Assembly: GCA_004020315.1 (NCBI GenBank)
Contig: SAQG01000020.1
Coordinates: forward strand, 41,213 to 105,212
Reading direction: 5' to 3'
Length of the DNA: 64,000 nucleotides
DNA from: Mesorhizobium sp.
GTDB lineage: Bacteria > Pseudomonadota > Alphaproteobacteria > Rhizobiales > Rhizobiaceae
The position numbers and the translations under genes were made by a program. Below the pieces are notes generated by a model. It was given only the letters and a program-made list of their open reading frames with translations, ran no database searches and was not told where the DNA came from. Shown here one piece after another: positions 17,507 through 25,604 of this stretch (within the stretch, counting starts at the first letter, position 1; each line of letters starts with the position of its first letter).

Positions 17507-17510
17507 TGCA

Positions 17511-19061
17511 ATGAACGCTGACGCCATCAACGACATCGCTGCTCGCCACCCGGACGCATTCCGGCGCCCGCTGTGGAAGCGCTATGCCACACCGATCGGC
17601 ATCCTTCTCTGCATTCTCTATACCTTCTATTGTTCGTGGTTCTTCTCGGTCGCCGCCGTTCTCGAAAAGGCGAACTGGAATCTTGCCGGCGCTTATCTCG
17701 CCGACTGGGTGTCCTACGAAATCCGGCCCGATATCGAATTCAAGGACAATTATCTGACGATCGACTACTCCCGCTTCTCCAAACTGGGATCCAATCCAAA
17801 TCCCGACTGGGTGGGCAAGCAGATGGCCGTCATCGAGCGGCGGGTCGAGGCAGCGCCGGCACCGGCCATCGCGACCAATAAGTCGTCGCAGGATTCGTTC
17901 ATGGCTCCCGGGGCGCCAACCGCCGAGAAGCCGGCCGCGCCGTCGGACCAACCCGCTCCGGCTGTGCCTGAAACGGTGCGCGAAAACGCCGTCGTGGCGG
18001 CGACCGTCACCCTTGGCAATGGCCAGATCGCCGTCACGCCAAACCTTGTCACCGTGACGCGCGGCGCCGAAAGCGTCATCTTCGACATCGCCAAGGACAG
18101 TTCTGTCACGCCGCGCACACCGCTGCCTGACTGGATCGAGCAACGCAGGCCAGGCTCGACAGCCTATGTCTCGTTTGGATTTCTCGGCCGCGCTGAGGTG
18201 CAAAATGACGAAGTGGTCGCCTGGAGACGTTTCTTCGGCTGGGCCAATTTCGTGTTCGACACGAATTCGCCATTCTGGGGTAAACCGTTCGGCGAGGTCG
18301 CTTCACTGATCGTCTCTGGGCCGCGCATCGACCCGTCACGGTCAAACGCAGCGCTCGCCTGGGACAACGTCCTCAACAACGCCGAGTGGCAGCACGGCGA
18401 CGTCTGGCTGAAACTTCTGCAGACCATCGTCATGGCCTTTGTCGGTACGGTGCTGGCCTCGATCGTCGCCTTTCCGCTCGCCTTCCTGGCAGCGCGCAAC
18501 GTCACGCCGAGCCGGATAGCCAACCAGGTGACAAAACGCTTCTTCGATTTCCTGCGGTCGGTCGACATGCTGATCTGGGCGCTGTTCTTCACCCGCGGCT
18601 TCGGTCCGGGGCCGCTGGCCGGCATGTCGGCGATCTTTTTCACCGACACCGGAACCCTGGGCAAACTCTACTCCGAGGCGCTGGAAAACATCGATGATAA
18701 GCAGCGCGAGGGCATCCGCTCGGTTGGCGCGACACCGGCAATGGTGCAGCGCTATGGCGTGCTGCCCCAGGTTCTGCCGGTATTCCTTAGCCAATCGCTC
18801 TATTTCTGGGAATCGAACACCCGGTCAGCGACGATCATAGGAGCTGTCGGCGCCGGCGGCATCGGTCTGAAATTGTGGGAGGCCATGCGCACCAACACCA
18901 ACTGGGCCAATGTTTTCTACATGGTTCTGCTGATTCTGCTCGTCGTCTTTATCTTCGATAACATCTCCAGCTATCTCCGCCGCAAACTGATGGGGACCGT
19001 CGCAAACGGCAACGATGAGCGGCGCGTTTCCGCCCGTTCGGCGGCAGCTCAGATCGCCTGA
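17511..19061 (+). CDS. phnE: PhnE2, long phosphonate permease with a large periplasmic insertion
   Basis: This 516-residue permease is nearly twice the usual PhnE length. TM1 lies at about 25-48. About 250 residues of predicted periplasmic sequence follow, including an Ala/Pro-rich linker (EAAPAPAIATNK, then PAAPSDQPAPAVPETV). The permease core starts near residue 300 (WLKLLQTIVMAFVGTVLASI) with the coupling motif EGIRSVGATPAMVQRYGVLP and ATIIGAVGAGGIG. The ATG at 17511 is chosen over the in-frame GTG at 17466, which overlaps phnE1. No phnM or phnN follows. Confidence 0.92.
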   Translation: MNADAINDIAARHPDAFRRPLWKRYATPIGILLCILYTFYCSWFFSVAAVLEKANWNLAGAYLADWVSYEIRPDIEFKDNYLTIDYSRFSKLGSNPNPDWVGKQMAVIERRVEAAPAPAIATNKSSQDSFMAPGAPTAEKPAAPSDQPAPAVPETVRENAVVAATVTLGNGQIAVTPNLVTVTRGAESVIFDIAKDSSVTPRTPLPDWIEQRRPGSTAYVSFGFLGRAEVQNDEVVAWRRFFGWANFVFDTNSPFWGKPFGEVASLIVSGPRIDPSRSNAALAWDNVLNNAEWQHGDVWLKLLQTIVMAFVGTVLASIVAFPLAFLAARNVTPSRIANQVTKRFFDFLRSVDMLIWALFFTRGFGPGPLAGMSAIFFTDTGTLGKLYSEALENIDDKQREGIRSVGATPAMVQRYGVLPQVLPVFLSQSLYFWESNTRSATIIGAVGAGGIGLKLWEAMRTNTNWANVFYMVLLILLVVFIFDNISSYLRRKLMGTVANGNDERRVSARSAAAQIA

Positions 19062-19066
19062 AAAGA

Positions 19067-19082
19067 AGGCCCGGCTGGGCCT
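19067..19082 (-). terminator. Hairpin between convergent phnE2 and isomerase genes
   Basis: AGGCCC-GGCT-GGGCCT is a perfect 6-bp stem. On the minus strand it is followed by TTCTTTTC, so it could end the leftward isomerase operon, and it may also slow the phn transcript. The stem is short and overlaps the leftward stop codon. Confidence 0.4.
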
Positions 19083-19935
19083 AGGCACCAGCCGTCTTCC
19101 AACCGCTCCTGATGTGTTTGTAGCCGTCGCGGTAGACGGCTTCCGGGCTTTCCGAAAAATCGCGCCACACCTTAGTGGCCGCAGCCAAATCTTTCAGCGA
19201 GCGGCCGAAGGCCTCGATCGTCAGCCAGTCGTCATAGCCGCTCTTGCGGATGGCCGAAAACGTCTCTTGCCACGGAATATGGCCGCGCCCGGGCACGCCG
19301 CGATCATTCTCCGAAACATGGATATGGACGACGTTCCTGCGGTTGCGCGTATAGGCGCCGATCGGGTCGGCCTCTTCGATATTGGCATGGAAGGTGTCGT
19401 ACATCGCCTTGATGTGCGGCCGGTCGATCGCGTCGATATGCTCCGACAGATCGTCCATCGTGTTGAGCAGATAGCATTCGAAGCGGTTGAGCGCCTCCAG
19501 CCCAATGGTGACGTTCTTCTTGCCGGCATAGTCGCCGATGGCCCGCTGCGAGGCTACCGAGCGCTTCTTCTCCGCCGCCGTCGGCCCGCTCCCGGAAAAG
19601 GCGCCGAGCGTCGAATGCAGCGGGCCGCTCAACGTTTTGGCGCCAAGCGCTTGTGCGCAGTCAATCGCCCATTTCATATAGTCGATACCGGCCTTGCGTG
19701 TTGAGCCATCGGCCGAGATCAAGTTCATCGCCGGATCGCCCATGGCCGAGACGGCGGTGCGGTCCAGTCCGATGCGGTCGAGCAGTTCGCCAAGTTTTGT
19801 GTAATCATCCGGCGTGCCGGCAAAGATCGGTATCTCGACGCCGTCGAAGCCGGTCGCCTTGATATCCCTGAGCAGTGGCTCGTGTGTCTTCGACACGGCC
19901 GTCGTCCACAAGAACATGCACATGCCGATTTTCAT
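19081..19935 (-). CDS. Sugar isomerase/epimerase, D-tagatose 3-epimerase-like TIM barrel
   Basis: This 284-residue protein belongs to the xylose isomerase-like TIM-barrel family. The metal-ligand pattern of ketose 3-epimerases is visible: Glu in GLEALNRFECYLLNT (about 153), Asp and His in MYDTFHANIEE (about 186-189), His in VVHIHVSENDRG (about 212) with the following Arg, and Glu in TIEAFG (about 244). It probably epimerises a free ketose. It is the last gene of a leftward operon with a Gfo/Idh/MocA dehydrogenase and another TIM-barrel isomerase. Confidence 0.87.
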   Translation of the reverse strand: MKIGMCMFLWTTAVSKTHEPLLRDIKATGFDGVEIPIFAGTPDDYTKLGELLDRIGLDRTAVSAMGDPAMNLISADGSTRKAGIDYMKWAIDCAQALGAKTLSGPLHSTLGAFSGSGPTAAEKKRSVASQRAIGDYAGKKNVTIGLEALNRFECYLLNTMDDLSEHIDAIDRPHIKAMYDTFHANIEEADPIGAYTRNRRNVVHIHVSENDRGVPGRGHIPWQETFSAIRKSGYDDWLTIEAFGRSLKDLAAATKVWRDFSESPEAVYRDGYKHIRSGWKTAGA

Positions 19936-19967
19936 CGACGCCCCCTCCCCATGAGTCCAGATTGTTT

Positions 19968-21155
19968 TTAGAGCTTCGTCCAGGCCCCGTTCTTCCTAGA
20001 CGACTTCACGCAGGCTTCGATGAAGGCCATGCCTTCGACACCGTCCTGGATGGTCGGGAAGATGACGTCCTTAGCCGGCTTGCCACCCTTCCGGCGCGCC
20101 GCGCGGATGGCGCGGGCCGCCTCCTGGTAGATGTTGGCGAAGCCTTCGAGATAGCCTTCCGGATGGCCTGACGGAACCCGGCTGACACGCCCGGCGACGG
20201 GCAGCGCGCCGGCGCCATTTCGGGTGATCAACTGCTTCGGCTGGCCGAATGGCGTATACCAGAGATAGTTCGGGTCGGCCTGCACCCATTCAAGCCCACC
20301 CTTCGAGCCGTATATGCGCAGCTTCAGCCCGTTCTCGTGGCCGGGCGCCACCTGGCTCGCCCACAACATGCCCTTGGCCGGGTGCGACTTGCCGACCGGC
20401 TTGAAGCGCAGCATCACATTGACATTGTCATCGAGCTGCCGCCCCGGCACGAAGGCGTCGAGATCGGCGGAAAGCGAATCGAGCTCCAGCCCGGAGACGA
20501 AGCGTGCCAAATTGTAGGCATGCGTGCCGATATCGCCGAGCGCCCCGCCGGCGCCGGCCTGTTTGGGGTCGGAGCGCCACGCTGCCTGCTTCTGGCCGGT
20601 GGCGGCAAGGTCCTCGGTCAGCCAGTCCTGCGGATATTCCGACTGCACGATGCGGATGTCGCCGAGTTGCCCCTTGGCCACCATCTCGCGCGCCTGCCGC
20701 ACCATCGGATAAGCGGTGTAGTTGTGGGTGAGGACAAAGACCTTGCCGGTCTTTTCGACCAATGCCGCCAGCTTCTTCGCTTCCGCCAACGTCGTCGCCA
20801 GCGGCTTGTCGCAAATGACGTGGATGCCGGCTTCGAGAAACGCCTTCGCCGCCGGCACGTGCACATTGTTGGGGGTGACGATGGCCACAGCCTCGATGCC
20901 GTCCGGCCGCTTCGCCTCGGCCTTGGCCATTTCGGCGAACGAGCCGTAGCTGCGCGCCGGATCGAGCCCGAGCTCCTCGGCCGATGCCTTGGCACGCGCC
21001 GGATCGGATGATAGGGCCCCGGCGACCAGCACGAACTCATTATCCATGCGCGCCGCGATCCGGTGCACGGCACCGATGAAGGCGCCTTGCCCGCCGCCGA
21101 CCATGCCGTAGCGGATCGGGCCGCCTCCCGTTTCCGACTTCGATGCGCCGACCAT
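19968..21155 (-). CDS. Gfo/Idh/MocA-family oxidoreductase
   Basis: This 395-residue NAD(P)-dependent dehydrogenase acts on a sugar, inositol or related polyol. The N-terminal Rossmann motif is GMVGGGQGAFIGAVHR (about 17-32). The conserved catalytic motif is CDKPLATT with its Lys (about 110), and the C-terminal domain has GALGDIGTHAYNLARF, whose Asp and His are the usual catalytic pair. The ATG at 21155 has GAGGGAG upstream; the longer track ORF runs into the palindromic repeat. It shares an operon with two xylose isomerase-like genes, a combination typical of inositol and 3-keto-sugar pathways. Confidence 0.9.
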   Translation of the reverse strand: MVGASKSETGGGPIRYGMVGGGQGAFIGAVHRIAARMDNEFVLVAGALSSDPARAKASAEELGLDPARSYGSFAEMAKAEAKRPDGIEAVAIVTPNNVHVPAAKAFLEAGIHVICDKPLATTLAEAKKLAALVEKTGKVFVLTHNYTAYPMVRQAREMVAKGQLGDIRIVQSEYPQDWLTEDLAATGQKQAAWRSDPKQAGAGGALGDIGTHAYNLARFVSGLELDSLSADLDAFVPGRQLDDNVNVMLRFKPVGKSHPAKGMLWASQVAPGHENGLKLRIYGSKGGLEWVQADPNYLWYTPFGQPKQLITRNGAGALPVAGRVSRVPSGHPEGYLEGFANIYQEAARAIRAARRKGGKPAKDVIFPTIQDGVEGMAFIEACVKSSRKNGAWTKL

Positions 21156-21180
21156 GATTTTCTCCCTCGTTGTCTGAGAT

Positions 21181-21300
21181 ACCCCTCCCCCTGAGAGGAG
21201 GGTCGACGCGTAGCGTCGGGGTGGGGTCGCCGGGCGTGGAGCTCGGCATGAACCCACCCCACCCGGCCCTTTGGGCCACCCTCCCCTCGAGGGGGAGGGA
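21181..21300. repeat. Palindromic intergenic repeat (RIME-like), family A
   Basis: The gap between two genes of one operon holds a 120-base element whose ends are imperfect inverted repeats (left CCCTCCCCCTGAGAGGAGGG, right ACCCTCCCCTCGAGGGGGAG). Inner GGGGTGGGGT pairs with ACCCCACCC. The block CACCCGGCCCTTTGGGCCAC is a motif I associate with dispersed rhizobial intergenic repeats. It would fold in the mRNA. Confidence 0.7.
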
Positions 21301-21307
21301 AAAAGCG

Positions 21308-22363
21308 CTAGATTCCCATCATGGCGCGCAGCACCTTTTTGTCAGTCGTGCCGCCGGCGAAATCGTCGAATGCTTTTTCCGTCACCCTGATGATGTGATG
21401 CTGGATGAAGGGAGCGCCTTCGGCCGCACCGTCCTCCGGATGCTTCAGGCAGCACTCCCATTCCAGCACCGCCCATGAATCGTAGTCATATTGGGCGAGC
21501 TTGGAGAAGATGCCGCCGAAATCCACCTGGCCGTCGCCGAGCGAGCGGAAGCGCCCGGCCCGATTCGTCCAGCTCTGATAGCCGGAATAGACGCCTTGCC
21601 GGCCGGTCGGATTGAACTCCGCATCCTTGGCGTGGAACGCCTTGATCCGCTCGTGATAGATGTCGATGAATTCGAGATAATCGAGCTGCTGCAGCAGGAA
21701 ATGTGACGGGTCGTAATTGATATTGCAGCGCTTGTGGCCACCTACCGCGTCGAGGAACATCTCGAAGGTCGCGCCGTCGAACACATCCTCGCCCGGATGG
21801 ATCTCGTAACCAACATCGACGCCATTCTCCTCATAGACGTCGAGGATCGGTTTCCAGCGTTTTCCCAGTTCGGAAAACGCTTCCTCGATCAATCCCGCCG
21901 GCCGTTGCGGCCAAGGATAAAGGTAGGGAAAAGCCAACGCTCCGCAAAACGACACCGACGCCCTGAGCCCGAGGTTCTTCGAAGCCTTGGCGCCGAACTT
22001 CATCTGTTCGACCGCCCATTGCTGCCTGGCCTTCGGATTGTTGTGCACCGCAGGCGGCGCGAAGCCGTCGAACTGTGCGTCATAGGCCGGATGCACCGCC
22101 ACCAGCTGCCCCTGCAGATGCGTCGACAGTTCGGTGATCTTGACGCCGGCGTCAGCGCAGATGCCCTTCACCTCGTCGCAATAGGCCTGGGAAGACGCCG
22201 CTTTCTCGAGGTCGAACAGCCGGCTGTCCCAGGTCGGGATCTGCACGCCCTTGTAGCCCAGCCCGGCCGCCCATTTGGTGATCGACGGCAGCGAATTGAA
22301 CGGTGCGGCATCGCCCGCGAACTGCGCCAGAAACAGCCCAGGACCCTTCATTGTCGACGGCAT
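21308..22363 (-). CDS. Sugar phosphate isomerase/epimerase family protein (TIM barrel)
   Basis: This 351-residue TIM-barrel protein of the AP-endonuclease 2 / xylose isomerase-like family shows GYEIHPGEDVFDG (Glu, about 187), NINYDPSHFLLQQ (Asp and His), KAFHAKDAEF (His) and VLEWECCLKHPEDG (Glu), the usual metal-site positions. At about 350 residues it matches the longer subfamily often paired with Gfo/Idh/MocA dehydrogenases. AGGGAGG directly abuts the ATG at 22369, so the ATG at 22363, six bases on, is the better start; the 426-residue track ORF is too long. It heads the leftward operon. Confidence 0.87.
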   Translation of the reverse strand: MPSTMKGPGLFLAQFAGDAAPFNSLPSITKWAAGLGYKGVQIPTWDSRLFDLEKAASSQAYCDEVKGICADAGVKITELSTHLQGQLVAVHPAYDAQFDGFAPPAVHNNPKARQQWAVEQMKFGAKASKNLGLRASVSFCGALAFPYLYPWPQRPAGLIEEAFSELGKRWKPILDVYEENGVDVGYEIHPGEDVFDGATFEMFLDAVGGHKRCNINYDPSHFLLQQLDYLEFIDIYHERIKAFHAKDAEFNPTGRQGVYSGYQSWTNRAGRFRSLGDGQVDFGGIFSKLAQYDYDSWAVLEWECCLKHPEDGAAEGAPFIQHHIIRVTEKAFDDFAGGTTDKKVLRAMMGI

Positions 22364-22462
22364 CGGCATCCTCCCTAAATATCCATGACCAAGCATAGCG
22401 CCGATTGAAAGCAGGGCCAGCCTCTTTGGTCTTTTCTCGACAGCTCTAGTAAGCACCGCCAT

Positions 22463-22494
22463 TCTGGTATTACCAAATATGGTCATTTGGTCAA
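22463..22494 (-). promoter_or_regulatory. Leftward promoter with TGGTATTACCA operator-like dyad
   Basis: Read on the minus strand, TTGACC (-35, 22494-22489) and AATACC (-10, 22471-22466) are 17 bases apart. The dyad TGGT-ATT-ACCA (22465-22475) covers the -10. An additional CCAAAT...ATTTGG dyad lies between them. TGGT-N3-ACCA is the classic binding pattern of FCD-type GntR proteins such as FadR. The same dyad and layout recur near 37.71 kb. Confidence 0.6.
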
Positions 22495-22642
22495 GCGCCG
22501 CCGCTCGCAACCAGCGCTGCGAAAATTGCCCGCCGGCGAGCAAATACGCCAGTTTTATCAACGAAATAATCATGGTCCGGGGCTGCATCGCAGGATTTCT
22601 TGCCGTCCAGATGAAATTGATGTAGACCTTTTTTCACGCCCA

Positions 22643-22657
22643 ATTGGTCGAACCAGT
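22643..22657. promoter_or_regulatory. TGGTCGAACCA operator-like site before the rightward sugar-acid operon
   Basis: TTGGT-CGA-ACCAG has the TGGT-N3-ACCA pattern (core 22645-22655). It lies 105 bases before the isomerase gene at 22760 and 180 bases from the dyad at 22465. The 396-base gap 22364-22759 otherwise holds no gene. A matching TGGTCGAACCA occurs at 37885. Confidence 0.5.
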
Positions 22658-22759
22658 TACGGCAAATGCTGGAGCGCCTTGGGGAGGAACCATGCAACGC
22701 AATCTGGTGGAGTGCGTTGCAGGCGAGCTGTTACAGGCGAATTCTGGGAAGGACAGACC

Positions 22760-23647
22760 ATGCATCTTTCGACGCACAACTGGATGCGGGCTGAACCGTT
22801 GGAGACGACGCTCAAGCGCATCAAGAAATTCGGCTATGAGTCGATCGAAATTTCCGGCGAGCCCGAGCAATACAAGACCAATGAGACGCGCGCGCTCCTG
22901 AAGGAGCACAGCATTCGCTGCTGGGGGGCGGTGACGCTGATGCTGGGCGAACGCAATCTCGCCGCCAAGGACCAGGGCCAGCGCGAGCGCTCGGTGCAGT
23001 ATGTCAAGGACGTGCTGACGATGGTCAGCGAACTCGACGGTGAGATCATCACGCTCGTTCCTGCCACCGTCGGCAAAGTGGTGCCGGACGGCACCGAGGA
23101 AGAAGAATGGAAATGGGTGGTCGACGCCACCAGGGAATGCTTTACCCATGCCAAGAAAGTGGGCGTCAAGATCGCGGTCGAGCCGCTCAACCGCTTCGAG
23201 ACCTATCTGTTCAACCGCGGCGCCCAGGCACTGGCGCTGGCCGATGCGGTCAGCCCCGAATGCGGTGTCTGCCTCGACGCCTATCACCTCCATATGGAGG
23301 AGTTTAACGTCTACGATGCCATCCGGCAGGTCGGAAAGCGGCTGTTCGATTTCCACGTCGCCGACAACAACCGCTTCGCCGCCGGTCTCGGACAGATCGA
23401 CTGGCCGAAGATCGTCGGCACCCTGAAGGAAGTCGGTTACGACGGCGCGCTGACCAACGAGTTCGTCGCCCCTGTCGACCGCACGCCGGCTGCTCCCTAT
23501 CCTGACATGGTTGAACGCAACCCGGTCGACATCTCGCCGGAGCAGCTCAAATTCATCCAGGACCACGGTTCCAGCGTGCTCACGGAAAAGTTCTACACCG
23601 ACCAGATGCGCATCACCGCCGAAACGCTGCTGCCGCTGATCAAGTAG
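22760..23647 (+). CDS. Sugar isomerase/epimerase, TIM barrel (D-tagatose 3-epimerase-like)
   Basis: This 295-residue xylose isomerase-like TIM barrel has metal-ligand positions at EPLNRFETYLFN (Glu, about 151), CLDAYHLHMEE (Asp and His), FDFHVADNNR (His, Arg) and LTNEFVAP (Glu). GGAAGGACAG precedes the ATG at 22760; the longer track ORF includes promoter DNA. It starts a rightward operon with an enolase-superfamily dehydratase, a GntR regulator and a 2-hydroxyacid dehydrogenase. The substrate is unknown, but a ketose or keto sugar acid is likely. Confidence 0.87.
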   Translation: MHLSTHNWMRAEPLETTLKRIKKFGYESIEISGEPEQYKTNETRALLKEHSIRCWGAVTLMLGERNLAAKDQGQRERSVQYVKDVLTMVSELDGEIITLVPATVGKVVPDGTEEEEWKWVVDATRECFTHAKKVGVKIAVEPLNRFETYLFNRGAQALALADAVSPECGVCLDAYHLHMEEFNVYDAIRQVGKRLFDFHVADNNRFAAGLGQIDWPKIVGTLKEVGYDGALTNEFVAPVDRTPAAPYPDMVERNPVDISPEQLKFIQDHGSSVLTEKFYTDQMRITAETLLPLIK

Positions 23648-23714
23648 TCGATCTCTGGAAACGAGCCTTTCCGCCCGACGGCCGCCCCTAACGGCGGCAA
23701 GGCAGAGGATGAAC

Positions 23715-24884
23715 ATGCGCATCAAGACGGTCCAAGCCTGGTGGGTCCGCATACCGATCGAAGCCGCGAAGCAGCACCGCAGCGACTTCGGTCAGGTGAC
23801 GACGTTCGACGCCGCCATCCTGCGCGTCGAGACCGACGATGGGCTGGTCGGCTGGGGCGAAGGCAAGAACGCCGCCGGCAGCACCGGCAGCTATGGCGCT
23901 CTCGTCCACATGCTGAACCACGAGGTCGGCCCGCAGCTGATCGGCTGCGATCCGGCCGATATCGGGGTGATCTGGGAGATGCTCTACAATGGCGTGCGCC
24001 ACGACAGTGCCGCGCAAAACGGCCACGCCATGCCGCAGCTGGCGCGGCGCGGCATCAGCGTCGCAGCGATCAGCGCCGTCGATATCGCGCTGTGGGATAT
24101 TCTGGGCAAGTCGCTCGGGGTTCCGGTCTGGCGGCTGCTCGGCGGCCGCAAGCTCGACCGCATGCCGGCTTATGCTTCCGGCGGCTGGGCCTCGACTGAA
24201 GCGATCGGCGACCAGTTGAAATCCTATATCGCCAAGGGCGGCTTCAAGGCGCTGAAGATGCGGATCGGCGCGATGGACGGCACCCCGCACAATTCCGCCG
24301 CCCGCGTCTGCGCCGCAAGAAAGGCGCTCGGCCCCGAAGTCGACCTTATGGTCGACGCGCATGGCACCTATACGGTCGCGGAAGCCAAGCGCTTCATCCA
24401 TCTCGCCGGCGATCTCGATCTGGCCTGGTTCGAGGAGCCGGTCATCGCCGACGACAAGCCCGGCATGGCCGAAGTGCGGGCGTCCGGCTCCATCCCGATC
24501 GCCACCGGTGAGAGCGAAGCGACGCGCTATGCGTTCCGCGACCTCGCTATGCTCAAGGCGGCCGACATCTTCCAGCCAGATCCGGCCTTCTGCGGCGGCA
24601 TCAGCGAGGCGATGAAGATCGGCACCATCGCCAGCGCCTTCAATCTGCGCTTCGCGCCGCATCTGTGGGCCGGCGCCCCTTGCTTCTTCGCGGGGCTCCA
24701 TGTCTGCGCTGCTTCGCCGGCTAGCTTTACCGTCGAATATTCGCTCGGCGCCAACCCGATGATCCACGATCTGATCGAGGAGACTGTCGAAGCGAAGGAC
24801 GGTATGATAGCGATCCCCGAGAAGCCCGGACTGGGATTCACCCTTTCGGAACGGTTCCTGGAGGCGCACGCGCTACGCGGCTGA
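23715..24884 (+). CDS. Mandelate racemase/muconate lactonizing enzyme family protein (acid-sugar dehydratase)
   Basis: This 389-residue enolase-superfamily enzyme probably dehydrates an acid sugar using a Mg2+-stabilised enolate. Visible active-site elements are the second-strand motif Lys-x-Arg in ALKMRIG (about 177), metal ligands Asp in LMVDAHGTY (about 211), Glu in WFEEP (about 238) and Glu in ATGESE (about 262), and His in FAPHLW (about 314) as the likely acid/base. Many sugar-acid dehydratases have Lys-x-Lys, so Lys-x-Arg may mark a subgroup. AGAGG abuts the ATG at 23709, making the ATG at 23715 the better start. It is 2 bases from the GntR gene. Confidence 0.88.
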   Translation: MRIKTVQAWWVRIPIEAAKQHRSDFGQVTTFDAAILRVETDDGLVGWGEGKNAAGSTGSYGALVHMLNHEVGPQLIGCDPADIGVIWEMLYNGVRHDSAAQNGHAMPQLARRGISVAAISAVDIALWDILGKSLGVPVWRLLGGRKLDRMPAYASGGWASTEAIGDQLKSYIAKGGFKALKMRIGAMDGTPHNSAARVCAARKALGPEVDLMVDAHGTYTVAEAKRFIHLAGDLDLAWFEEPVIADDKPGMAEVRASGSIPIATGESEATRYAFRDLAMLKAADIFQPDPAFCGGISEAMKIGTIASAFNLRFAPHLWAGAPCFFAGLHVCAASPASFTVEYSLGANPMIHDLIEETVEAKDGMIAIPEKPGLGFTLSERFLEAHALRG

Positions 24885-24886
24885 CC

Positions 24887-25603
24887 ATGAAAGAAAAGAA
24901 CCTTCTCGCGGAACTCGCCGCCTATCTGTTCTCCCACTCCGACAAGGCGACCGGCCGAACGCCGTCGGAGCGAGAACTGGCGGAGCATTTCGGCGTCAGC
25001 CGCGGCCAGATCCGCGAGGCGCTGGCCATCCTCGAAGCCATGCGGATCGTCGAGCGCCGGGCCAAGTCCGGCATCTACATCGACACCAAGCAGGCCAGCG
25101 TCGAAGCGATGGCACTGTTTGCGCGCGCCGGCCTGCCGCTCGATCCGATCCAGATCTACGAGACGGTCGAATTGCGCAAGATCCACGAGATCAAGGCCGC
25201 CGAGCTTGCCTGCTCGCGCGCCACCGAGGAAAATTTCGAGCGGCTGCGCGAAATCCTGAAAGCGTCGGAAGAGCGCATTGCGGCGGGCGAGGGCCTTGCC
25301 AAGGAGGACCGCGAATTTCACCTTGAGATCGTGCGGGCCACCAAGAACAGCGTTTTTCACAACATATGCAGCGTCTATTACATGATGGGCGAGCAACGCC
25401 TGCCGATCTATTTCAACGATCCCGAACGCAGCGTGCGCTCGCATGCCGAGCACATCCAGATCTACGAGGCGCTGCTGCGCCGCGACGGCAACCTCGCCCA
25501 GGCGCTGATGAGCGCCCATCTGCAAGGCGCGGAAAGCTACTGGAAAGGCCTGATCGAGGGTGGCGGGGCAGAACCTCACAGCCCAGCGCTCGAACAGGCC
25601 TGA
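24887..25603 (+). CDS. GntR-family regulator with FCD domain
   Basis: This 238-residue regulator has an N-terminal winged helix (about 22-75: TPSERELAEHFGVSRGQIRE, then ALAILEAMRIVERR) and a C-terminal FCD ligand domain with metal-binding positions suggested by DREFHLEIVRA (Asp/His) and RSHAEHIQIYEAL (His). It is embedded in the sugar-acid operon it probably controls. Proteins of this class bind TGGT-N3-ACCA sites, and such sites occur at 22465, 22645, 37709, 37885 and 42461, making it the best candidate regulator for them (inference). Confidence 0.9.
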   Translation: MKEKNLLAELAAYLFSHSDKATGRTPSERELAEHFGVSRGQIREALAILEAMRIVERRAKSGIYIDTKQASVEAMALFARAGLPLDPIQIYETVELRKIHEIKAAELACSRATEENFERLREILKASEERIAAGEGLAKEDREFHLEIVRATKNSVFHNICSVYYMMGEQRLPIYFNDPERSVRSHAEHIQIYEALLRRDGNLAQALMSAHLQGAESYWKGLIEGGGAEPHSPALEQA

Positions 25604-25604
25604 T

